Of a DNA stretch of 64,000 nucleotides, positions 52,180 to 61,745 are shown one piece after another. This DNA is from Acidobacteriota bacterium. GTDB lineage: Bacteria > Acidobacteriota > Vicinamibacteria > Marinacidobacterales > Marinacidobacteraceae. Within the stretch, counting starts at the first letter, position 1, and each line of letters opens with the position of its first letter. Made by a program: the position numbers and the translations under genes. The notes beneath the pieces are model-generated. The model was not told the DNA's origin. It searched no databases and saw only the letters and a program-made list of their open reading frames with translations. The stretch lies in contig JAJEFG010000071.1 of the NCBI GenBank assembly GCA_022820545.1, positions 27,504-91,503 of the forward strand, read 5' to 3'.

Positions 52180-52728
52180 ATTTCGCAAGAAGAAACCGAC
52201 CCGCCGCTCCTTCTTCAGGCGGGCGACGATCTCACCGCAAACATCGAAAGACTGGCCCGAAGGGCGGCGGCGAGTGCTCAGGTCGAGTTGGCATGGATCG
52301 AGATCAAGGGACCCCGCAGCGGCCGGCGGGTACGCGTCTTCATCGAGCGGCCCGACGACGCGGTCGGGCTGGGCGATTGCGAGCGGGTGAACGAGAAGCT
52401 CTCGGCGCTCCTCGATCTGGAGGATCCGATTCCCGGTTCCTATACGTTGGAAGTGAGCACTCCGGGGCTCGACCGGCCGTTGCAATCGGTCGAGGAATGC
52501 CGGCGGTTCCTCGGGCATCGGGTCCGGATCCGCCACCGGACGGAGAGTCGGCCGGACACGGTGACCGGAACCCTCCGGGCGGTCAACGGGGACGCCGTCC
52601 TCTGCCTGAGTGGGCCCGGCGGCGAGCGGCGAATCGCCTGGAGCGCGGTGGTCGCCGCCCGTCTCGCTCCGGATTACGCGGCTCTGCTCGGAAGGCGTCC
52701 CGGCGGTCGGAGGCGCCCGTCGACCTGA
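52180..52728 (+). CDS. rimP: RimP, ribosome maturation factor
   Basis: About 182 residues if started at ATT 52180. Motifs of the family: ANIERLARRA, VRVFIERPDD, DCERVNEKLSALLD, EDPIPGSYTLEVSTPGLDRPL and LGHRVRIR. RimP helps 30S subunit assembly. No ATG, GTG or TTG is in frame between the stop at 52117 and TTG 52288, which would remove the conserved first helix. ATT 52180 has a GAGAGG Shine-Dalgarno (52166-52171) 8 nt upstream, giving a complete N-terminus. The stop overlaps the nusA ATG by 1 bp. Confidence 0.8.
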   Translation: MSQEETDPPLLLQAGDDLTANIERLARRAAASAQVELAWIEIKGPRSGRRVRVFIERPDDAVGLGDCERVNEKLSALLDLEDPIPGSYTLEVSTPGLDRPLQSVEECRRFLGHRVRIRHRTESRPDTVTGTLRAVNGDAVLCLSGPGGERRIAWSAVVAARLAPDYAALLGRRPGGRRRPST

Positions 52729-54248
52729 TGGCCGCCATCGAGGAACTCGCCGTGGAGGTGGATCGGGCCGAGATCATCGCCGGCGTCGAACAGGCCGCCG
52801 GGCTGGCGGCGTCGCAGAGCAGCGGCCGTGCCCTGAGCGCCCGCCTCGATGCCGACAAGGGACGCCTGGTCTGCTACGCCCGCAAGCGGGTGGCCACCGA
52901 GGTCCAGGATCCCGAGACGCAGGTCGCGGTCGCTGCCGCGCCCGAGGGGTCGTCTCCCGGCGACCTGGTGGAGATCCCCGTTCCCTTCGGGACCGCCGCC
53001 CGCAGCGCGGCGAGGGCAGCCCGCGCCGTGCTCGAAGCGCGGCTGGGGGCGGCCCGGATGCTCGCCCGGGCCGAGCGCTACCGCGATCGCGTCGGAAAGC
53101 TGGAAACGGCCATCGTCGCCCGCCGCGAGGGGCAGGACCTCATCGTCAATCTCGGGCCGGTCGAGGGTCGGCTGCCCGCGGAGGAGCAGAGCCGCCACGA
53201 GGTCTTCAACCCCGAGGACACCATCCGGGTGGCCGTCCACTCCATCGAACCCCACGATCCTCCCGTCATCCTCTCCCGGATTGCTCCGGCCGTCCTGGCG
53301 GGATTGATCGAACGCGAGACACCGGAGGTCCGCCGCGGTGTCGTCCGGGTCCGGGCGGTGGCGCGTCATCCGGGACTCCGGGCGAAGGTCGCGGTGTCCA
53401 GTGCGGCGCCCGACGTGGATCCGGTGGCCGCCTGTCTCGGGCCCGGGGGTTCCCGGATTCGTGCGGTGAGTCGCGAACTCCGGGGAGAGCGGGTGGACGT
53501 GGTTCTGTGGAACGAAAGGGTGGAGAAGTTCGCGCGGAACGCGCTGCGTCCGGCGGAAGTGCTCGATATCCGCAGAGTTGACGAGGAGTCCGGCGATGGA
53601 GGCTCACGAAGGCTGCGTCAGAGCGGCGGGCTGCTGGTCACGGTTTCCGAAACCGAGCTGCCCCGAACCCTGGGAAAGCGCGGTCAGAACGTCCGCCTCG
53701 CCTCCGAGCTGGTCGGCGTGCCGATCGAAGTCGTGGCCGAGGGAGCGTCTCCACGAGGGGCCGAGCGAAGGGACCGGCGCGACCTCCGCGCCGGACGTTC
53801 TCCGGGGCGCGGCCCCCGCGATGGACGTTCTCCGGGACGCGGCCCCCGCGATGGACGTGCTCCGGTACGCGGCCCCCGCGATTCGCGCTCTCCCCGGCGC
53901 GGTCCCCGTGATGGGGAATCTCCCCGGCGAGGGCCCGACAGGCGGCGCGGTGGCCCCGGCGGCCCATCCCGCCACCACGGGCCGCGCGATCACCGTTCGC
54001 GTCCCGCGCGGGACAATCGGTCGGGGCGGGAGTCAGCAGCCGGTGGCAAAACCCACGCGGCGTTCGACGGGCGATGCATCCCGTCTGAACCGCGCCTCTC
54101 CGAGGCGCTCATCGTTGCGTTTCGGTCGGAATACACTCGGTATTCCTCCCTCACGCGCCTTGTCAGCCGGGCGCCTCGCCCGTCTCGGCGCTCACGTGGG
54201 TTTCACCACCGGCCGCTAAAACCCGCGCCGGAGCCACGGGACCGTTAA
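52728..54248 (+). CDS. nusA: NusA transcription termination/antitermination factor
   Basis: 506 residues. N-terminal RNA-polymerase-binding domain (1-125), S1 domain (GKLETAIVARREGQDLIVNL), then KH1 (DPVAACLGPGGSRIRAVSRE) and KH2 (LGKRGQNVRLASELVG), typical of NusA. The C-terminal ~150 residues are Arg/Gly/Pro-rich with five 10-residue repeats and no acidic repeats; the last 60 residues have a different composition, and a frame shift near the end cannot be excluded. The YlxR gene often found between nusA and infB is absent; infB follows 3 bp later. Confidence 0.9.
   Translation: MAAIEELAVEVDRAEIIAGVEQAAGLAASQSSGRALSARLDADKGRLVCYARKRVATEVQDPETQVAVAAAPEGSSPGDLVEIPVPFGTAARSAARAARAVLEARLGAARMLARAERYRDRVGKLETAIVARREGQDLIVNLGPVEGRLPAEEQSRHEVFNPEDTIRVAVHSIEPHDPPVILSRIAPAVLAGLIERETPEVRRGVVRVRAVARHPGLRAKVAVSSAAPDVDPVAACLGPGGSRIRAVSRELRGERVDVVLWNERVEKFARNALRPAEVLDIRRVDEESGDGGSRRLRQSGGLLVTVSETELPRTLGKRGQNVRLASELVGVPIEVVAEGASPRGAERRDRRDLRAGRSPGRGPRDGRSPGRGPRDGRAPVRGPRDSRSPRRGPRDGESPRRGPDRRRGGPGGPSRHHGPRDHRSRPARDNRSGRESAAGGKTHAAFDGRCIPSEPRLSEALIVAFRSEYTRYSSLTRLVSRAPRPSRRSRGFHHRPLKPAPEPRDR
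53791..53940 (+). repeat. Five 30-bp tandem repeats in the nusA tail
   Basis: Units of exactly 30 bp (53791, 53821, 53851, 53881, 53911) encode variants of GRSPGRGPRD. The first three are nearly identical; the last two have diverged. The RGG-like basic repeat suggests added RNA binding. Confidence 0.85.
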
Positions 54249-54251
54249 CCC

Positions 54252-56984
54252 ATGCCGTCCACTGTCAGGGTCAGCGACCTCGCCAAAGAGGTCGGGATGG
54301 AGCCGGGTGAGCTTCTCCGGGTTCTTCAGACGGACTTCAGTCTGCGTGTCCGGACCGTCTCGTCATCCATCCGGGACGCCGATGCCCGGAAGGTCAGGAA
54401 CCGCCTCCGCTTGCAGCAGCGGCGAGCGTCGCGCCCGGACCGCCGCGTCCAGGCGGAAGCGAACATCCGGCGCGCCGCCGAACAGCGCCGTCTGCGGGAG
54501 GCCGCGGAGGCGAAAGCGCGCGGCGAAGCCGAGCAGAAGGCGCGGGAGGAGGCCGAGGAGAAGGCCCGGCAAGAAGCCGAAGCGAAGGCGCGAGCCGAGG
54601 AAGAAGAGGCCGCGCGGCGGTCGGCCGAAGCGGCCGAGGCCGAGCAGCGCGCGGAAGCGGCGCGGCAGGCCGCCGAGGCGGCAGCCCACGGCGCCGCTCG
54701 CGAACCCGAACCCGAAGCAGCCCCGGAACCCGCCGAGCCGGCGAAAGAGAAGAAGGCCGCTCCCAAGGCCGTCCCGGAGGCGGATGACAAGGAGGGCCGC
54801 CGCGGGGAGAGCGATGTCCGCACCGGACCGGCCGAAGCGCCCGCCCGGCCCGAGCGCATGGCGGCGGTTTCCGGAAAACCCGCCGAAACCCCGGCGCCCG
54901 CCGCTCCGCGCCGCATTGAAACCAGGATCATCACGTCACCCTCGGGCCCCGCCGAATTCCGGCCCGGAGCTACGGATCGCAAGATCGTGCCTGCCGTCAC
55001 CCGGCCGGTCCGGAGGGCGACACCGCCGCGGATCCGGGCGACTCCGCCGCCACTCAGGAGGTCGCCGGCGGCGCCGCCCAAGGCCCAGCGCCCTGCTCCG
55101 GGCCGGCGGTCCAAGGGACGAAGGCGTCAGGCGCCGGCCGAGACCCCTGAGGCTCTCGAGGGATTCGACAGTCCGCTGCCCCCCGGGTTGCGACAGGCGG
55201 TGACCCGGGAATACCGGACCACCGCCTCGGTCGCGCTGAGTGACGGAATCACCGTGAAGGGTCTCGCGGAAGCCATGAAGATCCCGACCGTCGAGGTGAT
55301 CAAGGCGTTGCTCCTGCAGCACGGAGTGGCGGCGTCGATCAACCAGCCGCTCGATACGGAGATCGCCACCAAGCTGGTCCGGCACTACGGAGGAACGATC
55401 GCCGAGGCCGGGACCGGGGCAGCCGAGACGGTCGCGGCCGGCGAGGCCAAGGAGGACCAGAAGAAGGAAGATCTGGTCGAGCGGGCCCCGGTGGTCACGG
55501 TGATGGGTCATGTGGACCACGGCAAGACGAGCCTCCTCGATGCGATCCGCAGCGCGCGGGTGGTCGACACCGAGGCGGGTGGGATCACCCAGCACATGAG
55601 CGCCTACACGGTGGAGACGAACGGGCACCGGCTCGTCTTCCTGGACACGCCGGGGCACGAGGCGTTCACCAAGATGCGGGCTCGTGGCGCCGGCGTCACC
55701 GACGTGGTGATCCTGGTGGTGGCTGCGGACGACGGCGTCAAGGAGCAGACGATCGAGGCGCTGAACCACGCTCGCGCGGCCGGGGTGCCGATCGTCGTGG
55801 CGGTGAACAAGATGGACAAGCCGGCCGCCGATCCCGACCTCGTGATGCGTCAGCTGGCGGAGCGTGAGGTGACTCCGGAGGACTGGGGCGGCGACTCCAT
55901 CTTCTGTCAGGTGTCCGCGAAGACCCACGACGGACTCCCGGAACTGTTGCAGTCGGTGCTCGACGTGGCGGAGCTCGAGGAACCCACCGCGAATCCGCGG
56001 GGGCCCGCCCAGGGCGTGGTCCTCGAGGCCCGGAAGGACAAGGGCCGTGGCCCGGTGGCCCAGTTCCTGGTCCAGGAGGGAACCCTGTCCATCGGCGACA
56101 CGGTGAGCGCCGGTGCGGCCTGGGGCAAGGTGCGGGCGCTCCTTGACGAATCGGGGCGGCGGATGAAGAAAGCGCCGCCGTCCACGCCCTGCGAGGTGCT
56201 CGGACTCACCGAGGTGCCGGTGGTGGGCGATCCCTTCTCGGCCAGCCAGACGCCGGCGGAGGCGCGGCGCGCGGCGGAGGGGAAGAAGGAAGAAGCCCGC
56301 CTCCAGTTGATCGAGGGCCGCCAGCGGCTGAACCTGCAGAACCTGCACGCCCAGATGAGCGGCGGCTTGAAGGAGCTCTCGATCGTCGTGAAGGCGGATG
56401 TCGGGGGTACGGTGGAAGCTGTCCGCGACGCGCTGGAACGACTGTCGACGGACGACGTCAAGGTCCGGGTGATTCACGCCGGTGCGGGCGCGGTCTCGGA
56501 GAGCGACGTGAACCTGGCGTCGGCCACCGAGTCCATCATCGTCGCCTTCGGTGTGCGTCCGGATCCCCAGGCGCAGCGGCTCGCCGAGCAGGAGAAGGTC
56601 GAGATTCGCGGCCACACGGTCATCTATCACCTCGTCGAGGAGATGGAGAAGGCGCTCGCCGGTCTCCTGGAACCGGAAACGGAGGTCGTCGAACTCGGGA
56701 AGATCGAGGTGCGGCGCACGTTCCAGGTGCCGAGAGTGGGGGTCGTCGCCGGTTCCTACGTCCTCGCAGGCACGGTCCCGAGGAACTCCCGGGTGCGCCT
56801 GGTCCGCGATGGCCGGCTGGTGCACACCGGGCGCATTGGCAGCCTGCGCCGGTTCAAGGAGGATGTGGCGCAGGTCCGCGAGGGCTTCGAGTGCGGTGTC
56901 GGAATCGCCGGTTACAACGACGTGAAGATCGGCGACATCATCGAGGCGTTCCGCGAGGAGCAGGTCAGCCCGGTCGCCGACTGA
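54252..56984 (+). CDS. infB: Translation initiation factor IF-2
   Basis: 910 residues. N-terminal IF2_N motif ([20 protein letters not shown]), a long Ala/Glu/Arg coiled coil, a second IF2_N ([20 protein letters not shown]), then the GTPase domain with G1 GHVDHGKTS (about 418-426), DTPGHEAF and NKMDKP. Domains II-IV end with [14 protein letters not shown]. It places initiator tRNA on the 30S subunit. It sits 3 bp after nusA in the standard order. Confidence 0.97.
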   Translation: MPSTVRVSDLAKEVGMEPGELLRVLQTDFSLRVRTVSSSIRDADARKVRNRLRLQQRRASRPDRRVQAEANIRRAAEQRRLREAAEAKARGEAEQKAREEAEEKARQEAEAKARAEEEEAARRSAEAAEAEQRAEAARQAAEAAAHGAAREPEPEAAPEPAEPAKEKKAAPKAVPEADDKEGRRGESDVRTGPAEAPARPERMAAVSGKPAETPAPAAPRRIETRIITSPSGPAEFRPGATDRKIVPAVTRPVRRATPPRIRATPPPLRRSPAAPPKAQRPAPGRRSKGRRRQAPAETPEALEGFDSPLPPGLRQAVTREYRTTASVALSDGITVKGLAEAMKIPTVEVIKALLLQHGVAASINQPLDTEIATKLVRHYGGTIAEAGTGAAETVAAGEAKEDQKKEDLVERAPVVTVMGHVDHGKTSLLDAIRSARVVDTEAGGITQHMSAYTVETNGHRLVFLDTPGHEAFTKMRARGAGVTDVVILVVAADDGVKEQTIEALNHARAAGVPIVVAVNKMDKPAADPDLVMRQLAEREVTPEDWGGDSIFCQVSAKTHDGLPELLQSVLDVAELEEPTANPRGPAQGVVLEARKDKGRGPVAQFLVQEGTLSIGDTVSAGAAWGKVRALLDESGRRMKKAPPSTPCEVLGLTEVPVVGDPFSASQTPAEARRAAEGKKEEARLQLIEGRQRLNLQNLHAQMSGGLKELSIVVKADVGGTVEAVRDALERLSTDDVKVRVIHAGAGAVSESDVNLASATESIIVAFGVRPDPQAQRLAEQEKVEIRGHTVIYHLVEEMEKALAGLLEPETEVVELGKIEVRRTFQVPRVGVVAGSYVLAGTVPRNSRVRLVRDGRLVHTGRIGSLRRFKEDVAQVREGFECGVGIAGYNDVKIGDIIEAFREEQVSPVAD

Positions 56985-57035
56985 ACCTGGTCGGCGGAAA
57001 GGCCATCCCTGCGGTCCCGGTAAGGATCTCATTAC

Positions 57036-57344
57036 GTGACCGGTCCCCGAACGCGGGTGGGGCTGCTCCGCATCACCCTGCGACTCCCGTTCGCACGGTC
57101 GCGGAAGGATCGGCGCAGCGTCGTCCGTTCGCTGTCGGACCGGCTGCGCGCCCGCTGTCTGGTGGCGGTGGCCGAAACCGGAGATCCGGAGATGCTCCGG
57201 GAAGCGGAGGTATCCGTGGTCGCGGTCGGCCTCGGAGAAGAGGTCGTGGCCGCCCGGCTGGAGACGGCCCGCAACATAGCCGTTCGCGCGTACCCTTCGG
57301 AGGTGGCGGACACCGCGATCGAGTGGTTGACCGTTCAGGAGTAG
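57036..57344 (+). CDS. DUF503 (YlxP-like) protein
   Basis: 102 residues from GTG 57036. Ferredoxin-like fold pattern: VGLLRITLRLPFARSRKDRR, SLSDRLRARCLVAVAETGD, VSVVAVGLGEEVV. DUF503 genes are regularly found between infB and rbfA, and this position confirms the call. A role in ribosome assembly is suspected from context only. It lies 7 bp before rbfA. Confidence 0.85.
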   Translation: MTGPRTRVGLLRITLRLPFARSRKDRRSVVRSLSDRLRARCLVAVAETGDPEMLREAEVSVVAVGLGEEVVAARLETARNIAVRAYPSEVADTAIEWLTVQE

Positions 57345-57351
57345 GGAGCTG

Positions 57352-57777
57352 ATGAGGACCGGAGGAAGGCGGGAACGGGTCGCCGAGGCGATCCGGCGGG
57401 AAGTGGCCGGCATCCTGCGGTTCGAACTGGCGGATCCCCGGGTCGGGCGCGCCACGGTGACCCGCGTCGAGCTGACCGGCGATCTCACCCTGGCCCGGGT
57501 CTATGTTTCGGTCTACGGGAGCGACGCCGACCGGAAGGAGACGCTCGCCGTCCTCGGCCGGGCCCGGGGCCGGGTGCGGACCCTGCTGGGGTCCCGAATC
57601 CGGCTGCGCGCCACTCCGGAGATTCGGTTCGTTTTCGATCCGTCGGTCGAGTTCTCGATCCGTCTGGAGCAGATCCTCGACCGGGAGCGCGCCGCGCGCC
57701 CCGGGACCTCGGGGGACGAGTCCTTCGAGGAGGGTGACGCGGGGCCGCCCGTCCGGCCGGGCGAGGAGAAGAACTGA
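57352..57777 (+). CDS. rbfA: RbfA, ribosome-binding factor A
   Basis: 141 residues. Typical start RRERVAEAIRREVAGILRFE, then LADPRVGRATVTRVELTGDL, ARVYVSVYG and RATPEIRFVFDPSVE, with an acidic C-terminal tail. It binds the 30S neck during 16S maturation. Ribosome-binding site GGGAG lies just before ATG 57352. The stop TGA overlaps the first base of the proposed ATT start of truB. Confidence 0.95.
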   Translation: MRTGGRRERVAEAIRREVAGILRFELADPRVGRATVTRVELTGDLTLARVYVSVYGSDADRKETLAVLGRARGRVRTLLGSRIRLRATPEIRFVFDPSVEFSIRLEQILDRERAARPGTSGDESFEEGDAGPPVRPGEEKN

Positions 57778-58751
57778 TTTCAGGCCTCCTCCTCGTGGAC
57801 AAGGACGAGGGACTCAGTTCTTTTGCCGTCGTACGGCGTATTCGGGCAACGCTGGGCGGGGTCCGGGCCGGTCACGCCGGTTCCCTCGACCCCTTCGCAA
57901 CGGGACTGCTGCCCGTCTGCCTCGGCCGGGCCACCAGGCTCGTCCGGTTTGTGGCGGCGGGCGCCAAGCGGTATCGCGCCCGGGTGTGTTTCGGGCAGGC
58001 CACCGATACCGACGACGGTACCGGGCAGCCGCTGGGCGCTGCCGCGGCCTGTCCTGAGTCGTCGGCGATCGAGCGGGCGCTTCCGGAGTTCCTCGGGGAA
58101 ATCGACCAGGTCCCTCCCCGCTACTCGGCGAAGCAGGTCGGCGGCCGCCGGGCGTACCGCCTGGCGCGCGCGGGCCGTCCGGTCCGGCTGGCCCCGAGCC
58201 GGGTCCGCGTGGACGAACTCCGGCTCCTCGGCTACGACGGGAAGGTGGCGGAGCTCGCCTGCCAGGTGGGGCCGGGCACGTACATCCGCGCCCTCGCCCG
58301 AGACCTCGGCGAGCGGCTCGGCGGCGCGGCTCACCTGGCCGCCCTGCGGCGCACCGGAGTGGGACCCTTCGAGGTGTCGGCCGCGGCGCGGCTCGACGAG
58401 CTGTCGGATCGGGACGCCATCATCGCGCGTCTCCTGGAGCCGCTTGCGGCCCTGACGGGGATCCCGCGACTGTTGGTGTCGGAGGAGGAAGCCGGGCTCC
58501 TGGGGCACGGCCGCCTGATTCCGTGCGGCGCTGCCGACGAGCACGCGGGCGCGGCCCCGGGCCCGCCATCCGACGGGGAGGTCCGTTGCGCGGTGGCGTC
58601 CCTCCATCCGCCCACGGGTCCGGCCGGCGACAGCGGCCTGGCGTTGGTTGCCGTGGTTTCGGCCACGCCGCACGGTTGGCGCCCGCTGGTGGTCTGGAAC
58701 GCGGGCGGCAGGGAGCCCCCTGACGGTCCCGGCCGGAGGGCCATTCGGTAA
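57777..58751 (+). CDS. truB: TruB, tRNA pseudouridine-55 synthase
   Basis: 324 residues if started at ATT 57777. The family N-terminus GLLLVDKxxGxSS is present as SGLLLVDKDEGLSSF; the first standard start, GTG 57795, would cut off the conserved GLLLV strand. The ATT has a GAGGAG Shine-Dalgarno (57763-57768) 8 nt upstream and overlaps the rbfA stop. The catalytic Asp38 is in GHAGSLDPFATGLLPV, and RYSAKQVGGRRAYRLAR and TYIRALARDLG follow. The tail after about residue 235 is variable, with a PUA-like end. Confidence 0.93.
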   Translation: MSGLLLVDKDEGLSSFAVVRRIRATLGGVRAGHAGSLDPFATGLLPVCLGRATRLVRFVAAGAKRYRARVCFGQATDTDDGTGQPLGAAAACPESSAIERALPEFLGEIDQVPPRYSAKQVGGRRAYRLARAGRPVRLAPSRVRVDELRLLGYDGKVAELACQVGPGTYIRALARDLGERLGGAAHLAALRRTGVGPFEVSAAARLDELSDRDAIIARLLEPLAALTGIPRLLVSEEEAGLLGHGRLIPCGAADEHAGAAPGPPSDGEVRCAVASLHPPTGPAGDSGLALVAVVSATPHGWRPLVVWNAGGREPPDGPGRRAIR

Positions 58752-58949
58752 CCCCGGCGGGGAGCCGGGGCCGCCCCCGGTGTGGTAAGGTGCGCCGCGA
58801 ACGACCAGCCGACCCGGGAATTGTGATCACGAAGACCGAGCGTCTTGGCCGGCGGGCAGCGAGCCCGGCAGACCGAACCATTCATCAGGCGGCATAGGAA
58901 AGACTGAAGCAGCGCCGGCCCGGCTGGCGGCAATCAGGGAAACAGGGAA

Positions 58950-59219
58950 TTGGCACTCACACAGACATCACGGCGCGCCATCGTCGAGGAATACCGGCGG
59001 CACGAAACCGACGCCGGTTCACCCGAGGTGCAGGTCGCGCTCCTGACGGCGCGGATCACCGGACTGGCGGACCATTTCAACGATCATCGGAAGGACCACG
59101 CCTCGCGGCGGGGCCTGCTCCGCATGGTCAGCCGGCGCCGGCGGCTGCTGGACTATCTGCGGCGGGAAGACGTCGAGCGGTATCGAACCCTGATCACTTC
59201 CCTCGGCCTCAGAAAGTAG
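58950..59219 (+). CDS. rpsO: Ribosomal protein S15
   Basis: 89 residues from TTG 58950, giving the usual second residues ALTQ. Motifs: [34 protein letters not shown] and [17 protein letters not shown]. It binds 16S rRNA helices 20-22. The 198-bp leader after truB (58752-58949) may hold the promoter and an S15 autoregulatory site, but no clear pseudoknot is visible to me. pnp follows, the usual rpsO-pnp pair. Confidence 0.96.
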   Translation: MALTQTSRRAIVEEYRRHETDAGSPEVQVALLTARITGLADHFNDHRKDHASRRGLLRMVSRRRRLLDYLRREDVERYRTLITSLGLRK

Positions 59220-59312
59220 TTCCGGCGCGCGCCCACTTGCCGGCAGGCCGCTCAGGCAAACGCACGCCGCGAACCCAGGCAGGTTCCCGGCAACAGAGAA
59301 GGAAGAAGAAAG

Positions 59313-61484
59313 TTGATTGAAACGGTACAGACCCGGATCGGCAGCAACGATCTGATCATTGAAACCGGCCGGCTCGCCCGGCAAGCGGCGGGATCGGTGA
59401 CGGTCCGGCTGGGTGACACCGTCGTGCTGGCCGCGGTAACGGCTTCCCGAAGCGACCGGCCCGACGTCGATTTCCTGCCGCTGGCGGTGGACTATCGGGA
59501 GAGCTTCTACGCGGCGGGCCGGATCCCGGGGGGCTTCTTCAAGCGGGAGGGGCGGCCCAACGAGAAGGAGATCCTCACCTGTCGGCTCATCGACCGTCCG
59601 CTGCGGCCGCTGTTCCCGAGCGGCTGGCGGCGCGAGACACAGGTCACCTGTCTCCTGCTGTCCACGGATCGTGAGAACGATTCCGACGTTCTGGCGATTA
59701 CCGGGGCGGCGGCTGCGCTTGGAATCTCGGACCTTCCCTTCGACACCTCCATCGGCGCGGTGCGCGTCGGCCTCGTGGACGATGAGTTCGTCCTCTGCCC
59801 GACGTTCTCCGATCTGGATCGGTCGGCCCTCAATCTCGTGGTGGCGGGGTCCGAGGACGCCATCGTGATGGTGGAGGCCGGAGCGGAAGACGTACCCGAG
59901 TCCCGGATGGTGGAGGCGCTCGGTTTCGCCCACGAGGGGATCCGCCGCATCGTCGGCATCCAGCAGGAACTCGTGAGCCGGCTCCAGCCGAAGAAACAGG
60001 TGGTGGTCGCCAAGGATCCGGATCCCGGCCTGGCCACCGAAATCGCGGACGGATTCCGCGAACGGCTGAAGGATGCGTTGCAGACGCCGGGCAAGCTCGA
60101 GGCGTCCCGGGCCGTGGACGAGGTCAAGACGGCGATCGCTTCCAGTCTCGAAGAACGGAGCGACGAAGAGCGCTCCGCCGCCTCCGGCATCGTCAAGGCG
60201 ATGGAAGAGGACATCCTCCGCTGCACGATCCTCGAGGAGGGAAAGCGCCTGGACGGGCGGGCGTTCGACGAGATCCGCCAGTTGACCTGCGACGTCGGAG
60301 TCCTCCCCAGGACGCACGGGTCCGCCGTCTTCACCCGCGGGGAGACGCAGGCCCTCGTGGTCACCACCCTGGCTCCGCTCAGTGAGAGTCAGCGCCTCGA
60401 CTGGGTGCACGGCTCCGGGGAGAAGCGCTTCCTCCTCCACTACAACTTCCCGGCTTTCTCCGTGGGAGAAGCCCGGATGATGCGTGGTCCCGGCCGGCGT
60501 GAAATCGGGCACGGCGCGCTCGCCGAGCGCGCCCTGTTGCCCGCGATCCCGGGCGAGGACCAGTTCAACTACGCCATCCGGGTGGTTTCCGACACCCTGG
60601 AGTCCAACGGATCGAGCTCCATGGCGGCGGTCACCGGGGGGTGCCTGTCTCTCATGGATGCCGGCGTTCCGCTGAAGGCGCCCATTGCCGGAATCGCGAT
60701 GGGTCTCATCACCCGGGGGGACGAGTACCGGGTGCTGACCGACATCGCCGGGGCCGAAGACCACTACGGAGACATGGACTTCAAGGTGGCGGGCACCGCC
60801 AACGGGATCACCGCGCTGCAGATGGACATCAAGGTTTCCGGACTGCGGCTCGACATCGTCGGCGACGCGCTCGAGCAGGCGCGGCGGGCGCGGATCGAGA
60901 TTCTGAAGGCCATGGCGGCCGCGATTCCCGCTCCCCGGAGCGAAACTTCCCAGTACGCCCCCGCGATCCTCACCATGAAGATCCCGGTGCGGAAGATCCG
61001 CGAGGTCATCGGGCCCGGCGGCAAGACGATTCGGGCGATCACCGACGAGACCGGAGCGCGGGTCGACGTATCGGACGACGGGACCATCCACATCGCCGGG
61101 CTCGACGCCAAGTCCACGGCGCGGGCGAAGGAGCGGATCGAGTCCATCGCGGTGAGCCAGCTTCCCGAGGTCGGACGCGACTACCACGGCGTCGTGAAGA
61201 CGATCGTGGACTTCGGCGCCTTCGTGGAGATCCTCCCGGGCACCGACGGTCTGCTCCACATCTCGGAGATCGCGGACCGCCACGTCAACAGCGTGCGGGA
61301 CGAACTCCAGGAGGGCGACGAGGTCGAGGTCCGGGTCATCGAGGTGGACGGCAACGGACGGACGCGCCTTTCCTGCAAGGACATCATCAGGGAGCGGGCG
61401 GGCCTGCCGCCGCTGCCGCCCCGGCCGCCGCGGCGGCGCGGCGGCCGCGACCGCGATCGGGATCGCGGCGACCGCCGACGGTAG
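59313..61484 (+). CDS. pnp: Polynucleotide phosphorylase
   Basis: 723 residues from TTG 59313, with GGAAGAAGAAAG upstream. 3'-5' phosphorolytic exoribonuclease. It has two RNase PH domains (first about 1-210, including ESFYAAGRIPGGFFKREGRP; second about 315-545, with GRREIGHGALAERAL and SSSMAAVTGGCLSLMDAG). A KH domain (IREVIGPGGKTIRAITDETG) and an S1 domain (GVVKTIVDFGAFVEILPGTD) follow, ending in an Arg/Gly/Asp-rich tail. It is the last gene of the translation/RNA cluster. Confidence 0.97.
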   Translation: MIETVQTRIGSNDLIIETGRLARQAAGSVTVRLGDTVVLAAVTASRSDRPDVDFLPLAVDYRESFYAAGRIPGGFFKREGRPNEKEILTCRLIDRPLRPLFPSGWRRETQVTCLLLSTDRENDSDVLAITGAAAALGISDLPFDTSIGAVRVGLVDDEFVLCPTFSDLDRSALNLVVAGSEDAIVMVEAGAEDVPESRMVEALGFAHEGIRRIVGIQQELVSRLQPKKQVVVAKDPDPGLATEIADGFRERLKDALQTPGKLEASRAVDEVKTAIASSLEERSDEERSAASGIVKAMEEDILRCTILEEGKRLDGRAFDEIRQLTCDVGVLPRTHGSAVFTRGETQALVVTTLAPLSESQRLDWVHGSGEKRFLLHYNFPAFSVGEARMMRGPGRREIGHGALAERALLPAIPGEDQFNYAIRVVSDTLESNGSSSMAAVTGGCLSLMDAGVPLKAPIAGIAMGLITRGDEYRVLTDIAGAEDHYGDMDFKVAGTANGITALQMDIKVSGLRLDIVGDALEQARRARIEILKAMAAAIPAPRSETSQYAPAILTMKIPVRKIREVIGPGGKTIRAITDETGARVDVSDDGTIHIAGLDAKSTARAKERIESIAVSQLPEVGRDYHGVVKTIVDFGAFVEILPGTDGLLHISEIADRHVNSVRDELQEGDEVEVRVIEVDGNGRTRLSCKDIIRERAGLPPLPPRPPRRRGGRDRDRDRGDRRR

Positions 61485-61491
61485 CGGGGAA

Positions 61492-61745
61492 CCCGTCGAG
61501 CGGTCCCCGGAGGGGCCGCGAGCAGGAACAGGGCGGCGCCGTCAGGCCTGATTCCCTCTTTGGGCCCCATCCGGAGACCGCCCGGCGCTTCGCGCCGCAG
61601 CGCCGAAAGTGCGGCGCAAGCCGCACGCAGGCCCCGGAGCGGGAGCGATTGGGGCCGGGGAACCCGGCTCCCAACCCCTCCTGGCTCGGGAACCGAAACT
61701 CCCTCGTGTGCTGGCGCACACTTCGGCGAGTTCCGATTTGTCGTT
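61492..61745. repeat. 254-bp direct repeat, copy 1
   Basis: Shares about 254 bp with 63747-64000; the last ~180 bp are almost identical while the first ~80 bp have several changes and small indels. It contains a GTGCGGC-GCAA-GCCGCAC stem (61609-61626) with a GNRA tetraloop, GGCGC-TTC-GCGCC and GTGTGC-TGGC-GCACAC (61706-61721). A 12-bp inverted pair CTCCTGGCTCGG/CCGAGCCAGGAG (61678-61689 with 61756-61767) reaches past its end. No convincing ORF. Confidence 0.85.

Noticed and set aside
52116..52727. ATG 52116 as a long upstream start of nusA
   Set aside because: That stretch is a shadow of rimP in another frame. NusA begins at ATG 52728, overlapping the rimP stop.
53578..54219. Overlapping plus-strand ORF in the nusA tail
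   Set aside because: Repeat-driven second frame without family features; the nusA frame runs unbroken from the KH domains.
57795..58751. truB starting at GTG 57795
   Set aside because: Removes the conserved GLLLV strand of TruB; ATT 57777 has the Shine-Dalgarno and the full motif.
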